Source of the DNA: Anaerobacterium chartisolvens | GTDB taxonomy: Bacteria > Bacillota > Clostridia > Acetivibrionales > DSM-27016 | Length of the DNA: 64,000 nucleotides | Direction of reading: 5' to 3' | Assembly (NCBI RefSeq): GCF_003337415.1 | Contig: NZ_QPJT01000015.1 | Span: 62,001-126,000 of the forward strand | In this document: positions 28,357-37,409 of the stretch, piece by piece | Layout of the letters: the number at the start of each line of letters is the position of its first letter | How positions within the stretch are numbered: the stretch's first letter is position 1 | Notes under the pieces: generated by a model | What the model was told of the DNA's origin: nothing | The model's database searches: none | The model's input: the letters and a program-made list of their open reading frames with translations, nothing else | Translations under genes and position numbers: made by a program

Positions 28357-29009
28357 TTTATAACCTCCAATGACTTTATTTCACCAGTCTCTATTGTTAA
28401 AAGCTTGTTTGCATATTTCCTGCTTTGTTCACGGTTATGTGTTATCCAGAGTATGGTAACACCCTCCTTATTCAATGAAGCTATGACATTTTCAACGATT
28501 TGAGTATTGTCCGTGTCAAGTGCGGAGGTGATTTCATCCAGGAGCAGAGCTTCCGGCTTGAAAAGCAAATTCCTGATCAGTGCTATCCTTTGCTTTTCAC
28601 CGCCTGAAAGGTTTCTTACACCCTTATCCAGATAATCGGATGACATATGAAATAAGGAAAATAACTCACTCGCCCTGTTTTGGTCGAGCTTTGCATTTCT
28701 TATTGAAAAAGGAAATTTGATGTTTTCTATTACCATATCACCAAAAAGGCATGGTGTCTGAAAACAATACGCTATACTTTTCCGCAATTCCGTAGGATTG
28801 TACTCGTTTATATTTTTACCCTTGTACATAATGCTTCCGGCAGCAGGACTGATCAAGTTGTTGCAAAGCTTGAGGAATGTACTTTTACCGCTGCCCGACG
28901 GACCGACAATTGAAATAAAGTCTCCCTGCTTTATACTGACCGATATATTCTTAAGAATAGTTTTACCTTCATTATCAAAAGATACATTTTGAAATTCAAG
29001 CAATGACAA
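28353..29009 (-). CDS. fetA: FetA-like ABC transporter ATP-binding protein
   Basis: A 218-residue ATPase. Seen: Walker A GPSGSGKS near residue 36, Q-loop CFQTPCLFG, signature NLSGGEKQR, Walker B ALLLDEITSALD and the switch His in ITHN. The start is taken as the TTG at 29009, seven nt after GGGGAGG; an upstream GTG would sit on the ribosome site. It lies between a MarR regulator and the FetB permease on the same strand. Confidence 0.9.
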   Translation of the reverse strand: MSLLEFQNVSFDNEGKTILKNISVSIKQGDFISIVGPSGSGKSTFLKLCNNLISPAAGSIMYKGKNINEYNPTELRKSIAYCFQTPCLFGDMVIENIKFPFSIRNAKLDQNRASELFSLFHMSSDYLDKGVRNLSGGEKQRIALIRNLLFKPEALLLDEITSALDTDNTQIVENVIASLNKEGVTILWITHNREQSRKYANKLLTIETGEIKSLEVIK

Positions 29010-29033
29010 AATAAGCACCTCCCCATATTATCC

Positions 29034-29465
29034 TCAATCAAGCGAGAATAAGGCCTCTTTGTTAACGTTGTTTATTAGTTCCTCAAGCAGCTCTTTAAGT
29101 TTCTCCTTTTTGTCATGATCAAGGGTGTTGAAAAAGTTCTTTGAAAATACCTTATCCTCTTTTATATGTTTCTCTACGGCTGTTTTCCCTTGTTGCGTGG
29201 TGATAAGCTCGACAGTCCTTCGATCTTTATTTGTCCTTAACCTGTCAATCAGCTTTTTATTTTCCAGCCTGTCAATAATTCCAGTCATTGTAGACGGAGG
29301 TATGCTGTACTGCTTTGAAATGTCTTTGACTGCCATTTTTTCGTTAAAATATATTCTTTCCAAAACATACATATCCTGAGGCTGAATATTTGAAGTTTGA
29401 AGCTGATATTCATTCTTATACGCAAATACTTCCAGCAGTTTATGAATCAAAGTGTTTTCATCCAA
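29034..29465 (-). CDS. MarR-family regulator
   Basis: A 143-residue winged-helix regulator: VKDISKQYSIPPSTMTGIIDRLENKKLIDRLRTNKDRRTVELITTQQG is the classical MarR helix-turn-helix and wing. The TTG at 29465, seven nt after GAGGAGG, is the only well-spaced start. It is the first gene of the marR-fetA-fetB operon and likely represses it through the inverted repeat at 29492-29516. Confidence 0.9.
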   Translation of the reverse strand: MDENTLIHKLLEVFAYKNEYQLQTSNIQPQDMYVLERIYFNEKMAVKDISKQYSIPPSTMTGIIDRLENKKLIDRLRTNKDRRTVELITTQQGKTAVEKHIKEDKVFSKNFFNTLDHDKKEKLKELLEELINNVNKEALFSLD

Positions 29466-29491
29466 ATTGTTACCTCCTCATAATAAACTTT

Positions 29492-29516
29492 CGATAATCA
29501 TAAATTACGATTATCG
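29492..29516. promoter_or_regulatory. Operator-like inverted repeat upstream of marR
   Basis: CGATAATC (29492-29499) and GATTATCG (29509-29516) are perfect 8-bp arms with a 9-nt AT-rich spacer, centred 39 bp before the marR start. Size and place fit a MarR dimer site. Confidence 0.7.
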
Positions 29517-29519
29517 TAT

Positions 29520-30006
29520 AAAATTATAACATTTATTTGTATTTACATCAATAGCCTCTTTTGATACCCATTCTGCTGTCTGTCTGCCGCGATTTTGCGT
29601 TAACTCAACTTCACCCGCTAATCGCATATATTCTTTAATAGTTATCAGTTTTTATAGAAACGATAATTCAGTTCGTACAAGGCAAGCAGCGGACCTTGAT
29701 CATAAGTTTCACCCGGATACAGCTTTTTCATTTCAAAGAATCTGCCAAGCAACCAAGGAATGTTGTCTTCTGCTCCTCGCAACCAATTTTTGAAACCGCT
29801 TCGGTTTCACGAGCCGTCATTCCATTGCCGTGGAGTGGCGGCTTTTGCTATTTGGCAATCATAGGCATCACCTCACTTTTTAGGGGCTAATCATTAACAA
29901 TTATAATAATTAGTACATGACCATATAGTAACAAAGCCTTGTAATATTGTCAAGACTAATGTATAATATAATCAATGTTAAGTCGTTGTTGATGAGGTGA
30001 CAAAGG
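29520..30006. other. Gene-poor border of the 30-36 kb cargo block
   Basis: No intact gene is seen. On the minus strand a readable stretch ending at the TGA 29647-29645 (KKLYPGETYDQGPLLALYEL) and an overlapping short frame beginning MTARETEAVSK look like decayed coding sequence of mobile origin; I do not recognise either. The last 100 bp hold a promoter-like AT-rich segment before the DUF6076-type gene. Confidence 0.4.
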
Positions 30007-30957
30007 ATGGCATATCAGTACAAGGTTTGGATTGCAGATGGTAAAGAGCACTTTGAATATGGAAATAAACAGAAAAAGAAAAAAGACCTGCCCTTTGGGA
30101 CAAGCCTGATGGAACTGCTCTATTTAGATGCTTGGGCATATGGCGAGTTGTTTGACGGCATAGGCAAGGCAATCATGGATCTATATTCCTCCAAAGAACA
30201 GCGGTATGCGGATGAGGTTGTCGCTGCGCTGGATATGGTAGTGCCCAAACATATCTACTTTGAGCTGCTTCGTCTGGAGTGGCAGGAACGGCTGGGACAG
30301 GCAAAGCGGCAGAATTATGAGAACATTGTTGACCTGCTGCCCCACAAGGAGCTGACGCACATTCCGTCCAATCTTCACACCATGCAGGAGCAGATTAAAA
30401 CACTCTTTGCCCATGTGCTGGATTTGGACACTAGCCCCAAGGAGTCGGTGCAGAAAAAGATGGTGCGGTACTATAACTACCGTGGAAGTGACCGGTTAAA
30501 TACCTTTCAATTTCAGCCCCAGCCCATGAGCTTTGAGGTCATTGACCGTAAGACCTTTACCGAGGTTCTGTATCCGAAAAATATCTATGACATTATAGAT
30601 TATTTTGTCCGGGAATGCGTAAAGCGTGAACATCCCATGCGTATCTGCAAAAACTGCGGACGGTATTTTGCCATCTCCGGGCGTACTGATGCGGAATACT
30701 GTAATCGTTCGATTGACGATAAGGGGCGCACCTGCAAGGATATGGGAGCCATCAACCTGTGGAATGAAAAGCGGAAAGATGATGAGGTTTTCAAGGTCTA
30801 CCGCCGGGAATACAAGAAGCGCTTTGGTTGGATTAAGGCGGGGAAAATCGAGCAGGAGGATTTTTACGCTTGGAGCGAAAAGGCAAGAGAAGAAAAAGCC
30901 AGATGTGATAGTGGAGAAATCAGCTTGCAGGAGTTTACTGAGTGGTTAGGGAGATAA
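30007..30957 (+). CDS. DUF6076-type protein with C-terminal zinc-finger-like cluster
   Basis: A 316-residue protein without a known activity. The N-terminal two thirds are helical and soluble. Near residue 215 begins a Cys cluster (CKNCGRYFAISGRTD, then CNR and TCKDMG) that looks like a zinc ribbon, followed by a very basic and acidic helical tail. Similar proteins (DUF6076, from memory) are frequent on clostridial integrative elements. The ATG at 30007 follows TGAGGTGACAA. It precedes the response regulator by 5 nt, and the higher GC content continues through to the ABC permease. Confidence 0.65.
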   Translation: MAYQYKVWIADGKEHFEYGNKQKKKKDLPFGTSLMELLYLDAWAYGELFDGIGKAIMDLYSSKEQRYADEVVAALDMVVPKHIYFELLRLEWQERLGQAKRQNYENIVDLLPHKELTHIPSNLHTMQEQIKTLFAHVLDLDTSPKESVQKKMVRYYNYRGSDRLNTFQFQPQPMSFEVIDRKTFTEVLYPKNIYDIIDYFVRECVKREHPMRICKNCGRYFAISGRTDAEYCNRSIDDKGRTCKDMGAINLWNEKRKDDEVFKVYRREYKKRFGWIKAGKIEQEDFYAWSEKAREEKARCDSGEISLQEFTEWLGR

Positions 30958-30962
30958 ATAAT

Positions 30963-31643
30963 ATGAAAACAATTTTGATATTGGAAGATGACGAAAATCT
31001 AAGCCGAGGCATAGCGTTTACCTTTGAAAGGGATGGCTACGACGTTGTTTCAGCAGGCAGCATTAAGGACGGAAAGCGGATGCTGGAACAGCATAAGATT
31101 GACATTATCATACTGGATTTGGGACTGCCGGACGGAAACGGGATGGACCTATGTAAAGAGATTCGGACACATTCGAAAGTTCCTATTATTATGCTGACTG
31201 CCTGTGATTTGGAAACGGACGAGGTGTCCGGTCTGTTGGCAGGCGCAGATGATTATATTACCAAGCCCTTTTCCCTTTCTGTTCTCCGTGCAAGAGTGGA
31301 AGCCCTGCTCCGCCGCACGGAGGCTGAAAACCGCCATATCATCCTTTCCAGCAAGTACAGGTTGGACACAAACCTTTGCAAATTCTTTCGGGAGGCTGAA
31401 GAAATACCCATCAGCGCAACGGAATACAAGCTACTCTATTTTCTGATGACAAACACTGGGCAAGTGCTTTCAAAGGAACAAATATTATCCTCTCTATGGG
31501 ACAACGAGGGGAATTTTGTGGATGAAAACACCTTGCCCGTCAATATCAGCCGCTTACGCGCAAAGCTGGAGGACGATCCCAAAAATCCTCACATCATTAA
31601 GACCATTCACGGCATCGGCTACATTTGGAACGGGGGTATGTAG
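30963..31643 (+). CDS. OmpR-family response regulator
   Basis: A 226-residue regulator with phospho-acceptor Asp in IIILDLGLPDGNG and Lys in YITKPF, and a winged-helix output domain (ISATEYKLLYFLMTNTGQVLSKEQIL, LPVNISRLRAKLEDDP, IHGIGYIW). The ATG at 30963 follows GGGAG. It pairs with the kinase whose start lies 2 nt after its stop. The system resembles VanR/BceR-type sensors of cell-wall-active peptides, and three direct half-sites are seen upstream of the ABC genes. Confidence 0.92.
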   Translation: MKTILILEDDENLSRGIAFTFERDGYDVVSAGSIKDGKRMLEQHKIDIIILDLGLPDGNGMDLCKEIRTHSKVPIIMLTACDLETDEVSGLLAGADDYITKPFSLSVLRARVEALLRRTEAENRHIILSSKYRLDTNLCKFFREAEEIPISATEYKLLYFLMTNTGQVLSKEQILSSLWDNEGNFVDENTLPVNISRLRAKLEDDPKNPHIIKTIHGIGYIWNGGM

Positions 31644-31645
31644 GG

Positions 31646-32563
31646 ATGGCACTTGCAGTTACGATTATCACAGCCATTGCTATATGCTTCCTAACGGTCC
31701 TTTTCAGCTATCGCTATATAAAAAAAACCTTTGATTCTATTGATCAGGTTTTGGACAGCGTATTAGCCAGAAATACAGAGCTAGCATTTGAAGTGGCGGC
31801 GGACAATAGGCTTTCCAAGCTGACGCATAAAGCCGTTAAAATTATTCAGATGAACACAATGGATATTTCTCAAACCAAGCAGGAAAAAGAAATTATACAA
31901 AGCTTCATATCGGATATGTCCCATCAGATGAAAACGCCTCTATCCGGTGTTGCCATGTATACCAACCTGCTACTGGAAGGACGTATAACCGAAGCCGAGC
32001 GGCAGGAATTTTTATCGCGTGTCAAAACGGGAACGGAAAAATTGCAATGGATGGTGGACAGCCTTGTAAAAATGTCAAGGCTGGAGGTAGGAGCCATCGA
32101 ATTGTCCCCTGTGCCCACAGGTATCAAACAGACTATTTCTGACAGCATCAGCACCGTATACAGTGCTGCGGCCAAGAAGAACATTTCCATTCAAACGGCT
32201 TATTTTGAGGATGTTTCGTTGCTGCATGACCGCAAATGGACAGGTGAAGCAATCACAAATATTTTGGAAAATGCAATCAAATATTCCTCAGTGGGCGGAG
32301 AAATTAATATATCCGTGGAAACCCTGCCTATCTATACAAAAATCAGCATTACCGATTATGGTATCGGAATTGCTCCCGACGAGTGGAACTCTATTTTCAA
32401 GCGGTTTTATCGGGGACGAAACGCAAAAGGTGTTGACGGGGCTGGATTAGGACTTTATTTAGCTTCACAAATATTTCAAAAACAGGGCGGCTATATCCTC
32501 GTAGATTCCAAGCCGGGGAAATATACGACATTCTCAACGTTCTTACAGAACTGTAAGAAATAA
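31646..32563 (+). CDS. Sensor histidine kinase with minimal sensor region
   Basis: A 305-residue kinase. There is a single clear N-terminal membrane helix (about residues 3-25) and almost no extracellular domain. The phosphoacceptor His is in SDMSHQMKTPLSG near residue 95, and the ATPase domain has ILENAIKYSS, DYGIGI and GAGLGLYL. The ATG at 31646 follows TAGGG. A kinase without its own sensor domain that sits beside an ABC exporter fits the transporter-sensing scheme of BceAB-type systems, as inference. Confidence 0.9.
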   Translation: MALAVTIITAIAICFLTVLFSYRYIKKTFDSIDQVLDSVLARNTELAFEVAADNRLSKLTHKAVKIIQMNTMDISQTKQEKEIIQSFISDMSHQMKTPLSGVAMYTNLLLEGRITEAERQEFLSRVKTGTEKLQWMVDSLVKMSRLEVGAIELSPVPTGIKQTISDSISTVYSAAAKKNISIQTAYFEDVSLLHDRKWTGEAITNILENAIKYSSVGGEINISVETLPIYTKISITDYGIGIAPDEWNSIFKRFYRGRNAKGVDGAGLGLYLASQIFQKQGGYILVDSKPGKYTTFSTFLQNCKK

Positions 32564-32591
32564 ATCCGATTCTGTTAGGAGCCTGTAAGAA
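32540..32591 (+). promoter_or_regulatory. Candidate response-regulator operator and promoter for the ABC genes
   Basis: TTCTTACAG and CTGTAAGAA (32540-32559) form a perfect 9-bp inverted repeat overlapping the kinase stop. Two further copies follow in direct order: CTGTTAGGA (32572) and CTGTAAGAA (32583), 11 bp apart. The direct pair sits where a -35 box would be, just before a TATGAT -10 box at 32600-32605. This geometry is usual for activation by OmpR-family regulators. Confidence 0.6.
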
Positions 32592-32634
32592 TTGCGGTTT
32601 ATGATGATCGTATCAGGAAAAGGAGGTATATAGC

Positions 32635-33312
32635 ATGTCGGTTTTGAAAACAGAAGCCTTAAAAAAATACTATGGAAAAGACCCCAACACCGTCAAGGCA
32701 TTGGACGGCGTTGATTTGGCAATACAGGAGGGCGAATTTGTCGCCGTTGTCGGTACGTCGGGTTCGGGGAAAAGCACGCTCCTGCATATGCTGGGCGGCT
32801 TGGACACGCCGACAAGCGGCAAGGTCATTGTCGGCGGCAAGGATATTTCGGGAATGACGGATGAACAGCTTACCATCTTCCGACGCAGGAATGTAGGTTT
32901 TGTATTCCAGAATTATAACCTTGTTCCCATTCTGAATGTCTATGAAAATATCGTTTTGTCGATTGAACTGGACGGAAATGCCGTGGACAAAAGCTTTGTG
33001 GATAATATTATTGAAACTTTGGGCTTATCGGAGAAGAAAAATAATCTCCCCAACAATTTATCAGGCGGACAGCAGCAACGCGTCGCTATCGCCCGTGCGC
33101 TTGCCACAAAGCCGTCTATTCTTCTTGCAGACGAGCCTACCGGCAATCTGGACAGTAAAACCAGTCAGGATGTGTTGGGAGTTTTGAAGATGACATCGGC
33201 TAAATTCCATCAGACAATGATGATGATTACCCATAACGAACAGATTGCCCAGCTTGCCGACCGGGTAATTCGGATTGAGGACGGCAGAATCTTCGCCGCG
33301 GAAGGGCGGTGA
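32635..33312 (+). CDS. ABC transporter ATP-binding protein (MacB/BceA type)
   Basis: A 225-residue ATPase of the LolD/MacB/BceA branch. Seen: Walker [18 protein letters not shown]-loop [10 protein letters not shown], signature [16 protein letters not shown], Walker [14 protein letters not shown] and switch His ITHNEQ. The ATG follows AAGGAGG. It is followed by an FtsX-type permease 4 nt away. The pair probably expels or detoxifies a peptide antibiotic detected by the upstream two-component system. Confidence 0.92.
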   Translation: MSVLKTEALKKYYGKDPNTVKALDGVDLAIQEGEFVAVVGTSGSGKSTLLHMLGGLDTPTSGKVIVGGKDISGMTDEQLTIFRRRNVGFVFQNYNLVPILNVYENIVLSIELDGNAVDKSFVDNIIETLGLSEKKNNLPNNLSGGQQQRVAIARALATKPSILLADEPTGNLDSKTSQDVLGVLKMTSAKFHQTMMMITHNEQIAQLADRVIRIEDGRIFAAEGR

Positions 33313-33316
33313 CGGT

Positions 33317-35866
33317 ATGAGAAATAATAACCAGGCTGTCGTAAGAAAGCTGTCCAAACGAAGCTTTCTGGCGAATAAAAGCCGGAACCTATTTGCGCTG
33401 ATTGCCATTGTGCTGACCACGGTTCTGATTACGGCAGTGTTCACCATCGGCATCAGCCTCTCAGATGGTATGCAGCAGATGTTGATTCACAGCTACGGGC
33501 GCAGTACGGAGGTGGATTTTCAATATCTTACCCAAGATGAAGCGCAGCGTGTGGCTGAGCATCCGCTGATCGAGGAATACGGCCTGTCAAGGCTGATTAC
33601 CGCGACAACCGAAGGCGTATTCCGTCAGGCGCAAGGCGAAATTCATACGGCTGACGAGAATTTTGCAGAGTTTACTTTCAGCAAGCCGACGACAGGCCGG
33701 CTGCCCGAAGCGGAAAATGAAATCGCCCTGACAAGCTGGATTCTGGACGCGATGAACCTGCCGAGGGAATTGGGGCAGACCGTGCATCTGGATTTTGAAG
33801 TGGCCGGGACGCCTTACAGCATGGATTTTACCGTCTGTGGGTTTTGGGATATAGACATAAACCTGAACCCTTACGGAATCCTGTATATCTCTGACACTCT
33901 GGCAGACAAGCTGCTGGCAGGTGTGAATCCAGCGGAAACACGCATAGTTGCCGGTTATTACGGCACAACGAAACTGACTGCCAATATAGACGGAAAGCTG
34001 TCTGAACTTGAAGAAAATGTGGATACCATCCTGCGGGATACGGGAATTGACGCCGAGGTCGGGGGCGTTCTTTTTAACGACGCTTACGACAGGGCGGGCA
34101 TGGACGTCGGAATCATTGCGGCAATGGCACTCATTATCGCCATTATACTAGTAAGCGGCTATCTTCTCATCTACAATATTTTTTATATTTCAGTCATGCG
34201 CGATGTACGATTTTACGGCCTGCTGAAAACCATTGGGGCGACGCAAAAGCAGCTTGGCCGCATCGTCAACTTTCAAGCGCTTCTGCTCTGTGTAGTTGGT
34301 ATTCCTGTGGGCCTGCTTTTGGGTTATCTGCTGGGCATTGTGCTAATTCCCGTTCTGCTTGGTTTTCTCAGCATTGACTATATGCCGGCGCCCCCAAATC
34401 CGTGGATATTCCTGCTTGGAGCGGCGCTTGCTCTGGTTACGGTGCTGATAAGCTGTCACGGCCCCGCGAAAAAAGCGGGAAAAATCAGTCCCGTGGAAGC
34501 GGTGCGCTATACGGGTCTTGCCGCCGCCACCGCCAAAAAGACCAAGCGCGGCAGAGATGGGGCGAAAATATCCCGTATGGCTTGGTCCAACATCTTTCGC
34601 AGCAGAAAAAAAGCGTCGCTGGTCATCGCGTCCCTGTCTGTCGGGCTGATTTTATTCAATGTCGTTTACACCTTAGTGGGGAGCTTTGATGTCAATAAGT
34701 TCCTGCAAGGTCATATTAACGGCGATTTTCTAATTGCCGACACGGATTACTTTAGCTTTGCCAAGCCCTATACTCCAAGCTATACATTAGGCGAGGATTT
34801 GCTGTCTGATATTAAGGAGCTTGGCGGCGTACAGGAGGTTGCCAAAGTCTATTATGCAAACGGCTTTGTTCCCATAGAGGGAAATATGAAGGACGGTTTA
34901 ATCAATTCTCATCGGAAAAGGATTTTAGCGGAAAAGCCCTCTCTCTCGGAACAGGAAATCGATGAAATCATTGAAAAGACGGATTTCAGCGCCTACGGCG
35001 ATTCTATAAATGCGCAGGTCTACGGTTTTGACAACTACTGGCTGGATAAGCTGGAGGAAAACATGATCGAAGGAAACTTTGACCGTGAGAAATTTTTGTC
35101 CGGTGATTACCTGTTGCTTGGATTTGATGGGGAGGGCATGATTCAAGTTGGGGATACCGTCACATTCTCTTTGGACAAGGATGGCGAGAAACGCAGCTAT
35201 GAGGTTATGGGTCGGGTGGATTATAGCGCACTCAACTCTTTAGGAGCGCATTTTATCTCAATGCCCGGGTTTTCCGTTTATCTCCCTTCATCCGAGTTTG
35301 AAAGCCTTGCTAACCCTAATATCATGTCGGCCACAGTCATAGCGGATGAAGCCGCTGTTGACAGCCTCCAGACAGAGATTGGGGCATTGCTTGCGGATAA
35401 TCCCGAAGTGGATTTTCGCTCCCGCGCCGATTACATTGCGGAGATGAAAAGCGATAATCAGCAGTTCGCGCTCATTGGCTTTACGCTGTGCGCCGTGATT
35501 TTGTTAATCGGTATCCTGAATTTCGTCAACACCACCATGACCAACATTTTTTCCCGTAAGCAGGAGCTTGCCATGCTCCAGAGCGTAGGCATGACCGCTA
35601 AACAAAGCAAAAAGATGCTCGTATTGGAAAGCATATACTACATGTCGATGGCGTTGCTTGTCTTTGTAACGGCGGGCTATGGGGTCAGTTACTTTGCTGT
35701 CAACGCTGTAACGCAGGGCAGCGCTGCATATACCTATCAATTCAGCTTTTCGCCTCTGGTCTTCTGTTTTCCAATATTGCTGCTTTTAGCCTACGCACTG
35801 CCGATTCGGGTGTATAAAAATATCTCAAAAGACAGCGTAGTGCAACGGCTGCGGGAAAACGAATAA
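33317..35866 (+). CDS. FtsX-type ABC permease (MacB/BceB related)
   Basis: An 849-residue permease. Seen: an N-terminal helix followed by a large extracellular region, a three-helix FtsX core at about 275-390 (GYLLIYNIFYISVMRDVRFYGLLKTIGATQ), a second N-terminal-like helix near 435, another extracellular domain, and a second FtsX core at the C-terminus (NFVNTTMTNIFSRKQELAMLQSVGMT). The duplicated layout is typical of clostridial antimicrobial-peptide transporters. The ATG at 33317 is used; a longer frame starting at 33275 overlaps the ATPase gene. A strong terminator follows. Confidence 0.9.
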   Translation: MRNNNQAVVRKLSKRSFLANKSRNLFALIAIVLTTVLITAVFTIGISLSDGMQQMLIHSYGRSTEVDFQYLTQDEAQRVAEHPLIEEYGLSRLITATTEGVFRQAQGEIHTADENFAEFTFSKPTTGRLPEAENEIALTSWILDAMNLPRELGQTVHLDFEVAGTPYSMDFTVCGFWDIDINLNPYGILYISDTLADKLLAGVNPAETRIVAGYYGTTKLTANIDGKLSELEENVDTILRDTGIDAEVGGVLFNDAYDRAGMDVGIIAAMALIIAIILVSGYLLIYNIFYISVMRDVRFYGLLKTIGATQKQLGRIVNFQALLLCVVGIPVGLLLGYLLGIVLIPVLLGFLSIDYMPAPPNPWIFLLGAALALVTVLISCHGPAKKAGKISPVEAVRYTGLAAATAKKTKRGRDGAKISRMAWSNIFRSRKKASLVIASLSVGLILFNVVYTLVGSFDVNKFLQGHINGDFLIADTDYFSFAKPYTPSYTLGEDLLSDIKELGGVQEVAKVYYANGFVPIEGNMKDGLINSHRKRILAEKPSLSEQEIDEIIEKTDFSAYGDSINAQVYGFDNYWLDKLEENMIEGNFDREKFLSGDYLLLGFDGEGMIQVGDTVTFSLDKDGEKRSYEVMGRVDYSALNSLGAHFISMPGFSVYLPSSEFESLANPNIMSATVIADEAAVDSLQTEIGALLADNPEVDFRSRADYIAEMKSDNQQFALIGFTLCAVILLIGILNFVNTTMTNIFSRKQELAMLQSVGMTAKQSKKMLVLESIYYMSMALLVFVTAGYGVSYFAVNAVTQGSAAYTYQFSFSPLVFCFPILLLLAYALPIRVYKNISKDSVVQRLRENE

Positions 35867-35902
35867 CTCCAGTTTTGTATATTTAAGCATATAAAAGAGA
35901 CG

Positions 35903-35939
35903 CAGGCCCTTCTGATTATCAAATGATCAGAAGGGCCTG
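35903..35939. terminator. Strong terminator after the ABC permease
   Basis: CAGGCCCTTCTGAT (35903-35916) pairs perfectly over 14 bp with ATCAGAAGGGCCTG (35926-35939), followed by a T-rich stretch on the plus strand. It may also serve the converging radical SAM gene. Confidence 0.85.
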
Positions 35940-36048
35940 TTATATTTTGATAATACTACAAAGGCATCAAGTTTGCTGACTGATATGCCTTTGGATTTTA
36001 CCGCATGAAATTGTTATTTGGGAAGTCATATTCCTCCAACAACCCTTC

Positions 36049-36191
36049 GTCATCTATAAAAACGGCCAAAACATCCGGCTCAAAATTTGTACTTTTTTGC
36101 CTCGATTTTGATTCATTTTTCGCTCCCAAACCACTACATATTGTGGTTTTAATCCCTTACTTTTTACCTCTACCACAATACGTCATCATTA
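36049..36191. repeat. Dispersed intergenic repeat, copy A
   Basis: It shares with copies B and C a GTCATCTAT start, an ACTTTTTTGCC/GATTTT block, TTTTCGCTCC, CCAC, and AATACGTCATCATTA. Like C, it carries an extra block of about 45 bp between two CCAC tetramers that begins TACATAT and forms a CCAC/GTGG hairpin. The 3' part of the element (the GCCTTGAGTG hairpin and GGGGCCTTGGCGG) is missing. It lies in the 406-bp convergent gap 35867-36272, which holds nothing else but the terminator. Confidence 0.7.
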
Positions 36192-36272
36192 CTTAGTTAA
36201 GCTTAAGCTTGTACAAACCATTTTTTGTTTTGAACACCTTTAGAGATTTTCGTTTGTTGTCTGTTGTACCTG

Positions 36273-37151
36273 TCACTGAGCTCCATCAAATAATGAAAGT
36301 TGTTTATTCCTCTCAGGAAAAAGAATGCAAAATTTAAAAACTTCTTTTTCCCCATAAATTATGTTGTTGTCTTTACAAAACTTCTTTATTATTCTTGAGA
36401 GTTTTTGACTGTTTGGACTTTTAATTCCGTAAGATGAACCATATTTTTTCATATATTCCTTCTTTAAGTTGGGAAAATATTCGTCTAATTTTTGGTAATA
36501 GTATTCTCGATTCCCATAACGCAACGTCATTCCTATTCCAAAAGCAAGCAAGCCCGTGATTTTAGCCTGTTTACAGTAGTCTAAAATTCCTAAAATATTG
36601 TCTTCATTGTCATTTATAAAGGGGAGGATCGGTGTTAACCAAACGACAGTCGGTATACCTGCCTTGTTCATTTCTAATAAGACTTCAAAACGCCTTTTGG
36701 TTGTGCAAACATTCGGCTCCAATTGTTTACAAAGTTCTTCATCATAAGTGGTAAGTGTCATTTGCACCACACATTTTGATTTCTGATTTATTCTTTTCAA
36801 AATATCTATATCCCGCAAAATCAAATCTGATTTTGTGAGTAAAGATACGCCAAATCCATGCTTCTCTATAACTTCAAGGCATTTTCTTGTGTTCATTAAT
36901 TCTTTTTCAAGGGGTATATATGGGTCTGTCATGCCACCAGTAGTTATCATACACTTTTCACGCTTTTTAGATAATTCTTTATCAAGTAATTCCACGGCAT
37001 TTGTTTTAACTTCTATATTTTCAAAAGTATATGTCATCCCATATATCTCACTTCGGGAATCGCAATATATACAACCATGGGTACAACCACGATATATATT
37101 CATGTTATTCTTTTTTGACAGAATTGTTTTGTATTCTTTATAATTTATCAT
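36273..37151 (-). CDS. SPL-family radical SAM protein
   Basis: A 292-residue radical SAM protein. The cluster motif CTHGCIYC lies at about residues 23-30, and later motifs ITTGGMTDPYIPLEKE and WLTPILPF are shared with the SplB-like group (COG1533). The group includes spore photoproduct lyase, but this short member lacks the C-terminal substrate Cys context that I could recognise, so DNA repair is not claimed. The ATG at 37151 lies 5 nt after the stop of a decayed YoaP-like gene on the same strand. Confidence 0.8.
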   Translation of the reverse strand: MINYKEYKTILSKKNNMNIYRGCTHGCIYCDSRSEIYGMTYTFENIEVKTNAVELLDKELSKKREKCMITTGGMTDPYIPLEKELMNTRKCLEVIEKHGFGVSLLTKSDLILRDIDILKRINQKSKCVVQMTLTTYDEELCKQLEPNVCTTKRRFEVLLEMNKAGIPTVVWLTPILPFINDNEDNILGILDYCKQAKITGLLAFGIGMTLRYGNREYYYQKLDEYFPNLKKEYMKKYGSSYGIKSPNSQKLSRIIKKFCKDNNIIYGEKEVFKFCILFPERNKQLSLFDGAQ

Positions 37152-37155
37152 TAGC

Positions 37156-37322
37156 TTACACCCAAATCTTCTTATTCAAATATCCTTCATTCAGTAAATG
37201 CACAGTTTTAAACCTTCCTTCATAAAATACCGCGTAATTATTAATACGCAAGGGACAGATTTAGCTTTTTCTAATGTATCTATTTCAATAAGGTTTAAAT
37301 GCTCTTTAGCTATATTATTCAT
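37156..37322 (-). pseudogene. YoaP-like gene remnant with frameshift
   Basis: From the ATG at 37322 one frame reads IEIDTLEKAKSVPCV, similar to the EAQNxPC segment before the C-terminus of YoaP-type acetyltransferase-like proteins. It then shifts, and the next frame reads YAVFYEGRFKTVHLLNEG and YLNKKIWV to a TAA at 37158-37156, which is the expected family C-terminus. The upstream acetyltransferase part is gone. Identification is from memory of the family pattern. Confidence 0.5.
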
Positions 37323-37377
37323 TTCCAAATTAATATAGTTATCACATATAATAAAAACTCCTTTTCAAAAACAAGAA

Positions 37378-37399
37378 GGCATAGAAATAGATCTATGCC
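37378..37399 (-). terminator. Terminator of the zinc-ribbon gene
   Basis: GGCATAGA and TCTATGCC form a perfect 8-bp stem with a 6-nt loop, followed on the minus strand by TTCTTGTTTTTG. Confidence 0.7.
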
Positions 37400-37409
37400 C
37401 ACTCTGTAT

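Noticed and set aside
36273-37151. Naming the radical SAM gene spore photoproduct lyase (splB)
   Set aside because: Only the general SPL-type CxxxCxxC and a few shared segments are seen. The short length and the missing C-terminal Cys context do not support a DNA-repair claim.
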